The notes beneath the pieces are model-generated. The model did no database searches. It was not told where the DNA came from and saw only the letters and a program-made list of their open reading frames with translations. Below are positions 1 through 8,271 of a DNA stretch of 13,035 bases, in pieces. Made by a program: the position numbers and the translations under genes. How positions within the stretch are numbered: position 1 is the first letter of the stretch; the number at the start of each line of letters is the position of its first letter. Source of the stretch: Bacteroidota bacterium (GTDB lineage: Bacteria; Bacteroidota; Ignavibacteria; Kapaibacteriales; UBA2268); NCBI GenBank assembly GCA_027371665.1, contig DAHXMP010000295.1:1-13035 (forward strand). Direction: 5' to 3'.

Positions 1-8
1 TTTTTTCA

Positions 9-2252
9 TTAAATAAAAGGTTCTGAAAGCTTCAATTTAATGCTTTCAATTTCATCCGAAAGAATTCTTTTTCTTAGATTTTTTTCTTCCCCCTGAGATT
101 CCAGTGCATTCCTCTTGTCTTTATTTGCTTTCATAGATTCCTGTCTTATTTTGTTCTCTACTTCTGATTCTGTAATATCTGATTTCAATTGGTAATATTC
201 ATTGCGTCTCATTCTTAAGGTCATTTCTTTAACGAGATAAACAATGGTTAGAATTCCGAAAAGAATAGCAAAAGTATATGTTACCATGTATAGTATATTG
301 TACAGCTCTTTATTATCCCCATGCATTAATTGAAAAATCTCAGGGAAATAATTCGTCAGCATGCCAAGCATTACACTTAAAAAAAGACAAATAACACCTG
401 ATAATACATTATTTTTCTTTGTGAAAGCAGTTGATTCACGTCTCATAATAATCAATGCATTTTCTGTCGCAAAAAACTCTTCCTGGAGTTTATCATACTC
501 ATGTTTTAATGAGCGGGATACATCCTGAATCTCTGAAGAAGAATCGTATGCAGATGAGAGTTCACTATCATAGTCGGATAATTTGCTGTTCAACTCTGTC
601 GAATAATCTGTCCATGCTTTTTTGACCATTTCTTTTTTAAGTTTGAATTTTTCACCATCAACCAGTTCATTTAATCTCATTAGTTTTTCAGAGTATTCTT
701 TTTTTAGTGATTTTGTTGTTTTATTACTAACAAACCAATCAGGATGGCTGTTTAGAAACTCCTTTGCAATATGAGAATCCGACTGGAATGTATTTTCTAT
801 CGCATATTCATCATCGAAACAATTAAAATAAGCAAAACTTCTTACAACGTCTATTTCATTATCTTTTAGTTGATTAAAAACACTTAGATTTTCATAATAA
901 ATTTCAGCTCTCTTTGGATAATCATCAGCTAATTCAGGATATGATTTTTCAGTATCAAGTTTAACAATTTTCTTTATTAAATCATTAATAATAATCTTGC
1001 CGTCGTTATCAGAGAACTCATCTGTTAATGCGGTAGTATTTCTAGAAAACAAAAAAATTCTTTTGAAGTCTGAACCCGGATTTAAAAAGCACCTGAAGGC
1101 ATTTTCATCGAATTCGTCAAGAAAGCATGTAAAGCGGAGCCAGTCAAACTGCTCGGCAGTCATCAATTTCCCAATTGATTGAATTGCTTTCTTATTAATT
1201 GTAAGTTCAATGTCCACAGAGTCAGCATTCTCAAAATTATCTAAGTATTCGGTCAACAGGCAAGGAATACCATAAGTAATCTGCATTATTTCTAAGGACG
1301 GTTTGTCAATTCTCACTTCATAGGAATCAAAGAAGTCTTTTAAATTTTCCCGTTCAATTGGATTTATTCTGATTTCACTTATTGTATCCCTGTGTTTTTC
1401 CCATTCATAGTCGAAATCAGGTTTCACCAGGTAATTTTCTCTCGATGATAAAATAAATCTGAAATCGAAAAAATTTGATACTTTAGTTTCATTGTCTATA
1501 TAGGAAATTTGATAAGATATAAAATCGGAAAACTTTTTCTCACAGCAATAAGTTATCAATTCCTTACTCAACCAGGTATTAAGTGAAAAATCAATGCTTT
1601 CAAAATTATCGAAAAATAAAACAATTTTCTTCGGTTCATTTCCTGAATAATGACGTTCAAAGGATTCACCAATCTCATCAGAAGGATAAAATATTTTCAT
1701 CAAATCAACAATAAATGCTTCAGCAATAACCTTTGGAGTTTCTGTTAAAAGCCGTCTGTCCCCTTTTTTATCAATAAATTGAACGAGCTCATCATCCTGA
1801 ATTGATTCGTAATTGTATTTTTTGTTAGACAATATATAATCTGACTCGGAAATTAATAAAGAATTAAAAGTTATTTTTTTCCAAAATTCAATGGATGTTT
1901 CATGCAAAATATTTAGAATTTCAGCAAATTGCTGAAGGTTGTACACACACTCTGAGTCTTCATTAACGGGGATGTTGATACTTTGTTTTATATTATCATT
2001 TATCTTAAAACTTCTATAAAGTCTATGAGTGATTTCCGGCAGGAAATTTATTTTTTCACTTCCTTCAAAAAAACACACAGCATCTGCTACTTCTTTCCCA
2101 AGTAGTTCATCTGCAAGTTTATTAACAAATCTGCTTTTGCCGACACCAAAAAGACCATTGATAAAAAACATTCTTTTTGAGTCAGTGATTCCGGGTGGAA
2201 GGAAAATTCCCTTTCTTACATTCTCAATTTCTTTATAATGATTTGGCAGCAT
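9..2252 (-). CDS. STAND-like P-loop NTPase with coiled-coil and two-helix membrane anchor, function unknown
   Basis: 747 residues. A Walker A motif GLFGVGKS lies at residues 33-40, a Walker B-like VLFFDNFE at 211-218, and a sensor-like FILSSR at 266-271. This order and spacing fit the STAND/AAA-type signalling ATPases that follow a short N-terminal segment. Residues about 300-510 are helical-looking with no motif I recognise. From about 515 to 610 the protein is rich in K, E, S and L and looks coiled-coil. Two hydrophobic stretches at about 613-634 and 651-674 form a likely membrane hairpin, and a second charged coiled-coil region fills 680-745. The NTPase would therefore be cytoplasmic and tethered to the inner membrane by its C-terminal part. 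The start ATG has no clear Shine-Dalgarno sequence, which is usual in Bacteroidota. The gene lies 72 bases after the RsbW-like gene and may be read with it. No family with known substrate is recognised; a defence or stress-sensing role is possible but only inferred. Confidence 0.62.
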   Translation of the reverse strand: MLPNHYKEIENVRKGIFLPPGITDSKRMFFINGLFGVGKSRFVNKLADELLGKEVADAVCFFEGSEKINFLPEITHRLYRSFKINDNIKQSINIPVNEDSECVYNLQQFAEILNILHETSIEFWKKITFNSLLISESDYILSNKKYNYESIQDDELVQFIDKKGDRRLLTETPKVIAEAFIVDLMKIFYPSDEIGESFERHYSGNEPKKIVLFFDNFESIDFSLNTWLSKELITYCCEKKFSDFISYQISYIDNETKVSNFFDFRFILSSRENYLVKPDFDYEWEKHRDTISEIRINPIERENLKDFFDSYEVRIDKPSLEIMQITYGIPCLLTEYLDNFENADSVDIELTINKKAIQSIGKLMTAEQFDWLRFTCFLDEFDENAFRCFLNPGSDFKRIFLFSRNTTALTDEFSDNDGKIIINDLIKKIVKLDTEKSYPELADDYPKRAEIYYENLSVFNQLKDNEIDVVRSFAYFNCFDDEYAIENTFQSDSHIAKEFLNSHPDWFVSNKTTKSLKKEYSEKLMRLNELVDGEKFKLKKEMVKKAWTDYSTELNSKLSDYDSELSSAYDSSSEIQDVSRSLKHEYDKLQEEFFATENALIIMRRESTAFTKKNNVLSGVICLFLSVMLGMLTNYFPEIFQLMHGDNKELYNILYMVTYTFAILFGILTIVYLVKEMTLRMRRNEYYQLKSDITESEVENKIRQESMKANKDKRNALESQGEEKNLRKRILSDEIESIKLKLSEPFI

Positions 2253-2324
2253 ACTCTATTCACAATTTTTTTATTATCCGGATATCTATTTTTAATTAAT
2301 TACAAAATAATTAAAAAATCAAAT

Positions 2325-2747
2325 TTATTCATCAAATCTGAAATAAATTTTTAATAGTGTTCCCTGCGTGGAACAGTCAAATTCAACCTTATCGGCAATC
2401 TTTTTCATAATAAATATCCCTCTTCCACTTTCTTTTGTAAGATTTTCTGGAAGGAGCGGGTCTTCAAGATTTTCATAATCAAATCCTTTACCCTGGTCTT
2501 GAACAGATACCATTAAAACAGATTTTTCACATTCGGCTTTAATTATAACTGATTTATTATTATCTAGTTTATTTCCATGAACAATAGCATTATTAACAGC
2601 TTCAGTCAAAGTTATCAATAAATTATAATATTGTTCATCGCTCAGAGAAAAAATTATCCTCATTTCCTGTAACATTGATTCAATCAGGCTAAGAGATTTC
2701 CTTTCACTTCTTATTATTCTGTCATACTTCTGTCCGCTGCAATCCAT
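2325..2747 (-). CDS. RsbW-like anti-sigma factor / serine-threonine kinase ATPase (HATPase_c_2)
   Basis: 140 residues, the normal size for a stand-alone RsbW/SpoIIAB-type ATPase. The GHKL signature is complete: N-box TEAVNNAIVHGN at about 48-59 with E49 and N53, G1 box DQGKGFD at 84-90, and G2 box SGRGIFIM at 107-114. Known family members bind ATP, hold a sigma factor or other partner, and release it when they phosphorylate or bind a STAS-domain antagonist. No STAS protein, PP2C phosphatase or sigma factor is present in the window, so the partner must lie elsewhere or be unusual. It begins 28 bases after the stop of the exported beta-barrel gene, which strongly suggests co-transcription, and is followed after 72 bases by the NTPase gene. 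ATPase fold is certain; the regulated partner is unknown. Confidence 0.87.
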   Translation of the reverse strand: MDCSGQKYDRIIRSERKSLSLIESMLQEMRIIFSLSDEQYYNLLITLTEAVNNAIVHGNKLDNNKSVIIKAECEKSVLMVSVQDQGKGFDYENLEDPLLPENLTKESGRGIFIMKKIADKVEFDCSTQGTLLKIYFRFDE

Positions 2748-2775
2748 ATCTTGTTATAATATATTTTTTTAATGA

Positions 2776-4731
2776 TCATAAATTAATACTTGTTGTTAGA
2801 TAAAAGTCAGGAAAGGTTCTGAAATTACCCGGACCGATTTTTTGAAACTCATACCAGCCTTCAAGTGATATGTATGAACCATTATTAAGTAAAATTTTAA
2901 TTTCAGCTTCTGGGCCTATTGAATATAAACTATAAGAATAATATCTCACTCCAATTGAAGCATAGCTGTTGTCTTTGAATTTATTAGAAATCATAAATTT
3001 GATAAATTTTTCAAAATTTTTATTTTGCGGCAACTCTGAAAATGAATGCCAAAATAAAATACCGTTTTCTGAGTAACGAAAATTTAAATAAGTATGCAAA
3101 CTTAACATTTTTCCCAGAAAAACCGTGATTGAATCTTTATAACTTAATTGCCTGAAACTGTTACTTTTCAATAAATATGTCGTATCTTCAAAATCATAGG
3201 CAATGTAATTGGCAAGTATCTCTAATTCAGGATTCATTGAAAAATAATCCGTTGCCCAGAGTATTTTTGGCCTGAGTCTTATATTTCTGTTCCATTTGTT
3301 ATTACTACTGCTCTGTGCTTTTAAATAAACAAGATGATATAACTGAATTTCACCTGTTATATTGAAATTTAAAGATTTATCAAATTGATGAGACCAGGAA
3401 CCACTGATAATTGAACTAAACTCGTCACGGTCATCGAAATTATTAACACTGGGTGTGTTATATTGATATAATGATACTGAATATTCAAATCGAATACTGT
3501 CCTTTAAAGATGCCTGCCAGTATGACTGCATATAAAATCGAGTCGAATTATCATTATAATCCAGAAGGCTTTCGGTTTCCTTTATCATATTGAAATCAAA
3601 ATCACTGATATTGAAATTCTTAAAAGCTTTATTCTCTGAATTGTTTATCCCAAATGATATACCGATGTTCTGCATAAATCCTGATATTTTGTATTTGCCT
3701 TCCGCAGTAAACGAAAGCCCAAGCTCATCTCTTTTTCTGGATACACCCGTACTGCTGTATCCTTCAATAAAGTCCTTATAATATCTGTTTTTCCAAACTT
3801 TTTGGGCAGTTATATCAAGTAAGCCAAATAAATAATTAGAAAGTGCAAAATCGAATCTTGCATCGGTATTTACCCTGCTGTCAATCCATGTTTCAACTGG
3901 AAGCATATTCTTACTGATAGAAAGTAATGATAAGTAATCTCTGGAAATAAACCTGTAACCAGCTTCCAAATATATCCTGTCATACTCATCAAAATTTCTG
4001 TCAAGTGAGGATTTGTAATCAATGTCTGCATTTTCCCTTCCCTTCCTCAATCCGGTATAATCACTTAACAGAGATGCCTGAATTTTGTTACCTTCTAAAA
4101 CATATTCTGATAAATTACCATTAAGCTGAATCAATGGCCCTAATACATCAACACCTAATTGATTATTTTTTTCTGCTCCTCCTTTCAACTCAATATAAGA
4201 TTTTGAATACAATGACTGTGCTTCCCCTGAATCATCAGCAAATATTCTAAAACCAGCCGAGCCGTTCAATCTTCCTAATTTATTATATGAGCAGTATATC
4301 CAGTTGTTTTCAGTTACTAAATTGACATTTTTCCAAACCGGCAGCATGTATTTAACATTTAATATCTCATTATCTGTCGTAATATTATTCCTTACTTTTT
4401 TTTGTATAATTGAATCTTTCCTGGCAGTATCAGTGTTTACAGTATCTTTATAAATCGTATCATTGATAAAATTGAAAGAGCTTAGAGTTGTACCATGGTA
4501 TTGCTGAATTACACTTAATTTCCCTCCGAATAAATTAAAATCAATATTAGCATTGCCATTGAAAAGAAATGTATTTACCAATTTGTTTGCACCAATTATG
4601 ATACAGTTTTTGCCAGGCTGCTCTTGCATCACGTTAACAGTATCTTGTGCTAATATTGAAGTTATTAAGAATAAAAAAATCAGAATTGAAATGCAATATT
4701 CAACAAATTTCTTTCCTGAGATTATTGACAT
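2776..4731 (-). CDS. Exported probable outer-membrane beta-barrel protein, unknown family
   Basis: 651 residues. The N-terminus is a good signal peptide: lysines at 7-8, a hydrophobic core ISILIFLFLITSILA at about 14-28, and probable cleavage after A28 before Q29. There is no lipobox cysteine. The mature part has no further hydrophobic helix. It is rich in Tyr, Phe, Asn and Ser with repeated alternating polar/hydrophobic stretches of 8-12 residues (for example SYASIGVRYYSYSLY and YISLEGWYEFQKIG near the end), the pattern of amphipathic beta-strands. It ends in a final strand-like YLTTSINL rather than the classic terminal Phe. A barrel in the outer membrane, or a large periplasmic beta-protein, is the best reading; substrate and family are not recognised. 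It follows the FlbD-family gene by 44 bases and precedes the RsbW-like gene by 28, so it is probably in an operon. Confidence 0.65.
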   Translation of the reverse strand: MSIISGKKFVEYCISILIFLFLITSILAQDTVNVMQEQPGKNCIIIGANKLVNTFLFNGNANIDFNLFGGKLSVIQQYHGTTLSSFNFINDTIYKDTVNTDTARKDSIIQKKVRNNITTDNEILNVKYMLPVWKNVNLVTENNWIYCSYNKLGRLNGSAGFRIFADDSGEAQSLYSKSYIELKGGAEKNNQLGVDVLGPLIQLNGNLSEYVLEGNKIQASLLSDYTGLRKGRENADIDYKSSLDRNFDEYDRIYLEAGYRFISRDYLSLLSISKNMLPVETWIDSRVNTDARFDFALSNYLFGLLDITAQKVWKNRYYKDFIEGYSSTGVSRKRDELGLSFTAEGKYKISGFMQNIGISFGINNSENKAFKNFNISDFDFNMIKETESLLDYNDNSTRFYMQSYWQASLKDSIRFEYSVSLYQYNTPSVNNFDDRDEFSSIISGSWSHQFDKSLNFNITGEIQLYHLVYLKAQSSSNNKWNRNIRLRPKILWATDYFSMNPELEILANYIAYDFEDTTYLLKSNSFRQLSYKDSITVFLGKMLSLHTYLNFRYSENGILFWHSFSELPQNKNFEKFIKFMISNKFKDNSYASIGVRYYSYSLYSIGPEAEIKILLNNGSYISLEGWYEFQKIGPGNFRTFPDFYLTTSINL

Positions 4732-4775
4732 GTATCATCGAAAACAATGGGTGAAAATCCTTGTATTTTGTTTAA

Positions 4776-5000
4776 TTATAAACTATTAACAGATTTCAAG
4801 TCTGGATTATCAAAATAATTAGCAAAGCACAACTGACGAAAATAAATAACTTTTGCAATAATTTCATCAGCGCTTTCCTTAACAATTAATTTCTTGCCGC
4901 TTTTCAGGCTAACAGTTGTATCATGCTGTGTTTCAACTATTTCAATTTCATCGGAATTGATAGTAACTGCACTATTATCAATTTTAGTTAATGTAATCAT
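4776..5000 (-). CDS. FlbD-family small protein
   Basis: 74 residues. Residues 1-55 fit the FlbD (swarming-motility/flagellar) family pattern: MITLTKIDNS at the start, INSDEIEIVE at 14-23, the TTVSLKSGKK core at 28-37, then IVKESADEIIAKVIYFR at 39-55. In Firmicutes and spirochaetes flbD sits in flagellar operons near flgE and motA, and its biochemical role is poorly known. Here there are no flagellar genes on either side: ClpB lies upstream and an exported beta-barrel downstream. The tail after residue 56 (RQLCFANYF and on) is not part of the usual core. The product is cytosolic, with no signal peptide or membrane helix. A general small beta-rich adaptor, rather than a flagellar part, is possible. 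The family match is by motif memory and would need a profile search. Confidence 0.75.
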   Translation of the reverse strand: MITLTKIDNSAVTINSDEIEIVETQHDTTVSLKSGKKLIVKESADEIIAKVIYFRQLCFANYFDNPDLKSVNSL

Positions 5001-5031
5001 AATGTTAACAAGTATAATGAATAATATCTAG

Positions 5032-5039
5032 CAAAATTA
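5032..5039 (-). promoter_or_regulatory. Possible Bacteroidota -7 promoter element for the FlbD-family gene
   Basis: On the minus strand this reads TAATTTTG, an exact match to the Bacteroidota -7 consensus TAnnTTTG, 31 bases before the ATG at 5000. No TTG lies 17-23 bases further upstream, so the -33 part is missing. In AT-rich DNA such an octamer also arises by chance. If real, it would start transcription of the FlbD, beta-barrel, RsbW and NTPase genes separately from clpB. Confidence 0.25.
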
Positions 5040-5102
5040 ATAAAATTTATAAACTATTTTAATTTTTTATGTTTAATAATTAGTAAAAACTTCAATATGT
5101 TA

Positions 5103-6410
5103 TCAACTTTTTCCTATTTCTCTTATAAGAGCTTCCTTTTCAATTTCAAGCTGCCTTATTTTACGTTCAATGGAATCCAGTTCTGTCGGCATTGAATCAA
5201 TCTCAATCCTCAACCTGCTTGCTGCTTCGTCCATCAAATCAATGGCTTTGTCCGGAAGGAATCTGTCTGTTATATATCTTGCGGAAAGTTCGGAAGCAGC
5301 CACGATGGCTGCATCGGTTATCCTTACCCCATGATGTACTTCATACCTTTCTTTCAAACCTCTTAATATTGAAATCGAATCCTCCACCGATGGCTCCTCC
5401 ACGAGAATTTTCTGAAACCGCCTTTCGAGAGCAGCATCCTTCTCAATATATTTCTGGTACTCATCGAGCGTAGTAGCACCTATACATCTTAAATCACCCC
5501 TGGCAAGAGCAGGTTTTAATATGTTTGCAGCATCCATACTCCCGGAAGTTGCTCCGGCACCAATTAAATTATGAATTTCGTCAATAAAAAGAATTATCTC
5601 TCCATTTGATTCTGTAACTTCCCTTATTACGGCTTTCAAGCGTTCTTCAAATTGTCCCCTGAAACTCGTTCCTGCAACCAAAGCACCTAAGTCAAGTGTA
5701 ACCACTTGTTTTGTTTTCAGTGACTCAGGGACATCGCCATCTACAATTCTGTGGGCAATTCCCTCCACTATTGCTGTTTTTCCAACTCCGGCTTCTCCGA
5801 TTAATATCGGGTTATTTTTTGTTCTGCGTGATAATACCTGCAATACACGCCGTATTTCATCCTCCCTGCCAATTACGGGGTCAAGCTTACCATCTTTTGC
5901 CTCTTCGTTCAGAAGTCTCCCATAACGTTTTAAAGCCTGGTATTTATCTTCAGGGGTCTGATCTGTTACTCTTTGTGAACCTCTGATTTCCTTCAAGGCT
6001 TTGTATATTCCATCCTTGGTACAACCGCTATCCTTTAATAATTGTGATATATCTGATTTCACTGTTGCAAGCCCAAGTAACAGGTGCTCCGTACTAATAT
6101 ACTCATCTTTTAAAGCTTTTGCTTCTTTAGCAGCTTCATCAAAAACTCTCGTCAAACCCGGTGAAAAATATTCCTGCGCATTACCAGAAACTTTTGGAGA
6201 TTTCTCCAAAAGCTCATGCACTTTAATTTTCAAATATCCCACATTCACACCCAGTTTCATCAAAATATCAGGTATAAATCCCGACTGATCCTGAAGAAAT
6301 GCCGCAAACAAATGAGATTCACCGATAGCTTGATTATTATAACTCCGTGCAATTTCACTCGCATTCTGGACTGCTTCCTGTGACTTTATGGTAAATTTTT
6401 GGAAATTCAT
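5103..6410 (-). CDS. clpB: C-terminally truncated ClpB-like AAA+ disaggregase (N-domain and first ATPase domain only)
   Basis: 435 residues, about half of a normal ClpB (about 860). The N-domain, residues 1-145, contains the two Clp-N repeats (FTIKSQEAVQNA and ESHLFAAFLQ, then FSPGLTRVFDEA and STEHLLLGL). The first AAA+ domain is intact: Walker A GEAGVGKT at 205-212, Walker B ILFIDE at 273-278, sensor 1 GATT at 311-314, arginine-finger pair ERR at 329-331, and LPDKAID at 385-391. The coiled-coil middle domain begins at about 405 and the protein ends in LIREIGKS, followed by TGA and at once TAA. The second ATPase domain, which in full ClpB gives most of the threading force and stable hexamers, is absent. 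Downstream DNA in all three frames does not resume ClpB sequence. It may be a modified paralogue that acts beside a full-length ClpB elsewhere, or a decaying copy; the clean reading frame and conserved catalytic residues favour a translated protein. Confidence 0.88.
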   Translation of the reverse strand: MNFQKFTIKSQEAVQNASEIARSYNNQAIGESHLFAAFLQDQSGFIPDILMKLGVNVGYLKIKVHELLEKSPKVSGNAQEYFSPGLTRVFDEAAKEAKALKDEYISTEHLLLGLATVKSDISQLLKDSGCTKDGIYKALKEIRGSQRVTDQTPEDKYQALKRYGRLLNEEAKDGKLDPVIGREDEIRRVLQVLSRRTKNNPILIGEAGVGKTAIVEGIAHRIVDGDVPESLKTKQVVTLDLGALVAGTSFRGQFEERLKAVIREVTESNGEIILFIDEIHNLIGAGATSGSMDAANILKPALARGDLRCIGATTLDEYQKYIEKDAALERRFQKILVEEPSVEDSISILRGLKERYEVHHGVRITDAAIVAASELSARYITDRFLPDKAIDLMDEAASRLRIEIDSMPTELDSIERKIRQLEIEKEALIREIGKS

Positions 6411-6657
6411 AAACTTTAAAATAATTTTTCAAAATATAAAAAAATAAACTCGATTCCCTGAAAAAAATTGTATGATTTCATCGTTTACAATTTTCTAAAC
6501 AATAAAATTATCAATCTTCCTTCTAAAGTTAAAATTTTTTCTTAAGATTTTTGAGTTGTTTATACCTGCTTCTTTACATAATTTATTTAATATTTTTTCA
6601 TTATTATGAAATAAATATTATTATTTATTTTCAAAACTATTATTTACAGGATTAATT
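6411..6657. other. Divergent intergenic region between clpB-like gene and porX
   Basis: This is the longest gene-free stretch in the window. It is strongly AT-rich and must hold both promoters. Towards porX there is a CATAAT at 6577-6582 with TTGTTT at 6556-6561, but the 15-base spacer is poor for a sigma-70-type promoter, and no TAnnTTTG is found on the plus strand. Towards clpB the minus strand has TATATTTTG (6430-6438), one base longer than the -7 consensus, and no matching TTG upstream. An inverted repeat lies at 6589-6619 (separate entry). No small gene or RNA is seen. Confidence 0.5.
6589..6619. promoter_or_regulatory. AT-rich inverted repeat upstream of porX, possible operator
   Basis: The left arm is AATATTT then TTTCAT (6589-6601), the loop TATT (6602-6605), and the right arm ATGAAA, one extra T, then AAATATT (6606-6619). 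That gives 13 pairs with a single bulge. It ends 38 bases before the porX ATG. The inner TTTCAT/ATGAAA part recurs upstream of tsaE. It could be an operator or an mRNA leader stem; with such AT-rich DNA it could also be chance. Confidence 0.3.
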
Positions 6658-8229
6658 ATGGAACATCCTAAAGGTAAAATTCTATGGATTGATGATGAAA
6701 TTGACCTTTTGAAACCACATATAATTTTAATTGAGCAACGTGGATATTCAGTTGACAAAACGACAAACGGGGAAGATGCAGTTGAACTTGTTAGGCAGAA
6801 ACATTTCGATTTAATTTTTCTCGACGAAAGCATGGTAGGATTAAGCGGTTTAGATGCACTTCCCATGTTAAAACAAATAGATGCTTCCACACCCATAGTA
6901 ATGGTTACAAAAAATGAAGCAGAGAGCGTCATGGAAGAAGCCATAGGTAAAAACATTGACGATTATCTGACCAAACCGGTTAATCCTACTCAGATAATAG
7001 CGGCAATAATAAGACATCTTGAATCTCACAAAATCAAATCTGAAAAGATAGCCCAGGAATATCTAATTGGTTTTCATCAAATATCAAGCAGGATTCTCGA
7101 CAAATTGAACTGGAATGATTGGCTTGATATTTACCTTAAGCTTGTCAAATGGTCCATGGAATTAGACCGGAACCCGGAGCTTGGTTTTGAACAAACTCTT
7201 CGTGACCAATGGAGGGAAACCAATGCTGTATTTTCAAAATTTGTTGAAGATAATTATTTCGAATGGATTGGTAAAAATAAAGGTGATTCATCTCCTGTTT
7301 TGTCTCATGAGGTCGTCGAACATTCACTATTACCGGTTTTAAAGAATTCCAAACCAACTGTATTTTTTGTTATTGACTGTATGAGATTAGACCAATGGTT
7401 TACGATGGAAGAACTTCTAAGGCCCTATTATACATTTGAGCGTGACTATTATAGTTCTATACTGCCTACGGCTACTCCTTATGCCAGAAATGCCATATTC
7501 GCAGGTTTAATGCCAATTGATATTCAAAAATATTATCCTCAATGGTGGGTTGGAGAAACAAATTCCGAAGACCATAAGGCCAATGCTTTTGAAAAAGAAT
7601 TACTTGAAGAACAATTAAACAGAAAACGATTTAAATTAAAAAATCAATTAAATTATATAAAAATTCACGAAACTGAATTCGGGAAGAAAATAGAATCCAA
7701 TATTCTGAATTACGCGAAAAACCAATTAACTGCAATTGTTGTTAATTCCGTAGACATGATAGCTCATTCACGGTCGGATTATGCCATATTAAAGGAAATT
7801 GCCCCTGACGAAGCTGCATACAGGTCTTTAACTCGTTCATGGTTCCAGCACTCAAGCCTGTTCAATATGCTGAAAGCTTTATCAGAAGAAGATGTTAATA
7901 TTATTATTACAACTGACCATGGTTCGATAAGATGTATGAGGGGTGTCAGGGTTCTGGGCGACAGGGAAACCTCCACTTGCTTAAGGTATAAATTTGGTAA
8001 GAACGTTAAGGCTGAGCAGCGTCATGCTATGCAGATTCAAAACCCTAACCAATTTAAACTGCCTAATCAAGGAATTACTGTAAACAACATCATTGCTAAG
8101 GAAGATTTTTATTTTGTTTATCCTACTGATTTCCATCATTATTTACAAAAATACAAAGACAGCTTTCAGCATGGAGGTATTTCTATGGAAGAAATGATTA
8201 TTCCCATTATTACTTTGAACAGGAAATAA
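6658..8229 (+). CDS. porX: PorX: response regulator with PglZ phosphatase-like domain, T9SS regulator
   Basis: 523 residues, the usual PorX length. The receiver domain (about 6-122) has the acidic pair D12-D13, the phospho-acceptor D56 in LIFLDES, T84 and K106 in TKP, so it should be phosphorylated normally. A helical linker (about 125-225) leads to the PglZ/alkaline-phosphatase-superfamily domain. Its metal and catalytic positions are present: D240 in VIDCMR, T271 and T273 in LPTATPYARN, D366 and H370 in SVDMIAH, D420-H421 in TTDHG, and H505 in FQHGG. In Porphyromonas PorX works with the kinase PorY and the sigma factor SigP to control T9SS genes, and its PglZ domain cleaves oligonucleotides with metal help. 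No kinase or sigma gene is beside it here. TsaE follows after 82 bases, an arrangement also seen in Bacteroidota. The ATG is preceded only by a weak ACAGGAT. Confidence 0.95.
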   Translation: MEHPKGKILWIDDEIDLLKPHIILIEQRGYSVDKTTNGEDAVELVRQKHFDLIFLDESMVGLSGLDALPMLKQIDASTPIVMVTKNEAESVMEEAIGKNIDDYLTKPVNPTQIIAAIIRHLESHKIKSEKIAQEYLIGFHQISSRILDKLNWNDWLDIYLKLVKWSMELDRNPELGFEQTLRDQWRETNAVFSKFVEDNYFEWIGKNKGDSSPVLSHEVVEHSLLPVLKNSKPTVFFVIDCMRLDQWFTMEELLRPYYTFERDYYSSILPTATPYARNAIFAGLMPIDIQKYYPQWWVGETNSEDHKANAFEKELLEEQLNRKRFKLKNQLNYIKIHETEFGKKIESNILNYAKNQLTAIVVNSVDMIAHSRSDYAILKEIAPDEAAYRSLTRSWFQHSSLFNMLKALSEEDVNIIITTDHGSIRCMRGVRVLGDRETSTCLRYKFGKNVKAEQRHAMQIQNPNQFKLPNQGITVNNIIAKEDFYFVYPTDFHHYLQKYKDSFQHGGISMEEMIIPIITLNRK

Positions 8230-8271
8230 TACTTAAATCATCGTGCCAATTAAATTTTTTCTCATAAAATG

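Noticed and set aside
4990..5102. Frameshift in clpB with the missing second half continuing in another frame
   Set aside because: The other frames after the stop give only AT-rich low-complexity peptides ending quickly, without any middle-domain or second-ATPase motif, and an unrelated gene begins at 5000.
5711..5986. Plus-strand open frames over the ClpB-like gene (also 5192-5473 and 6001-6288)
   Set aside because: They lie opposite conserved AAA+ and Clp-N motifs and show no domain of their own.
6621..6956. 111-codon minus-strand open frame over the start of porX
   Set aside because: It is antisense to a conserved receiver domain, is Ser- and Met-rich without family motifs, and is the usual shadow of a real gene.
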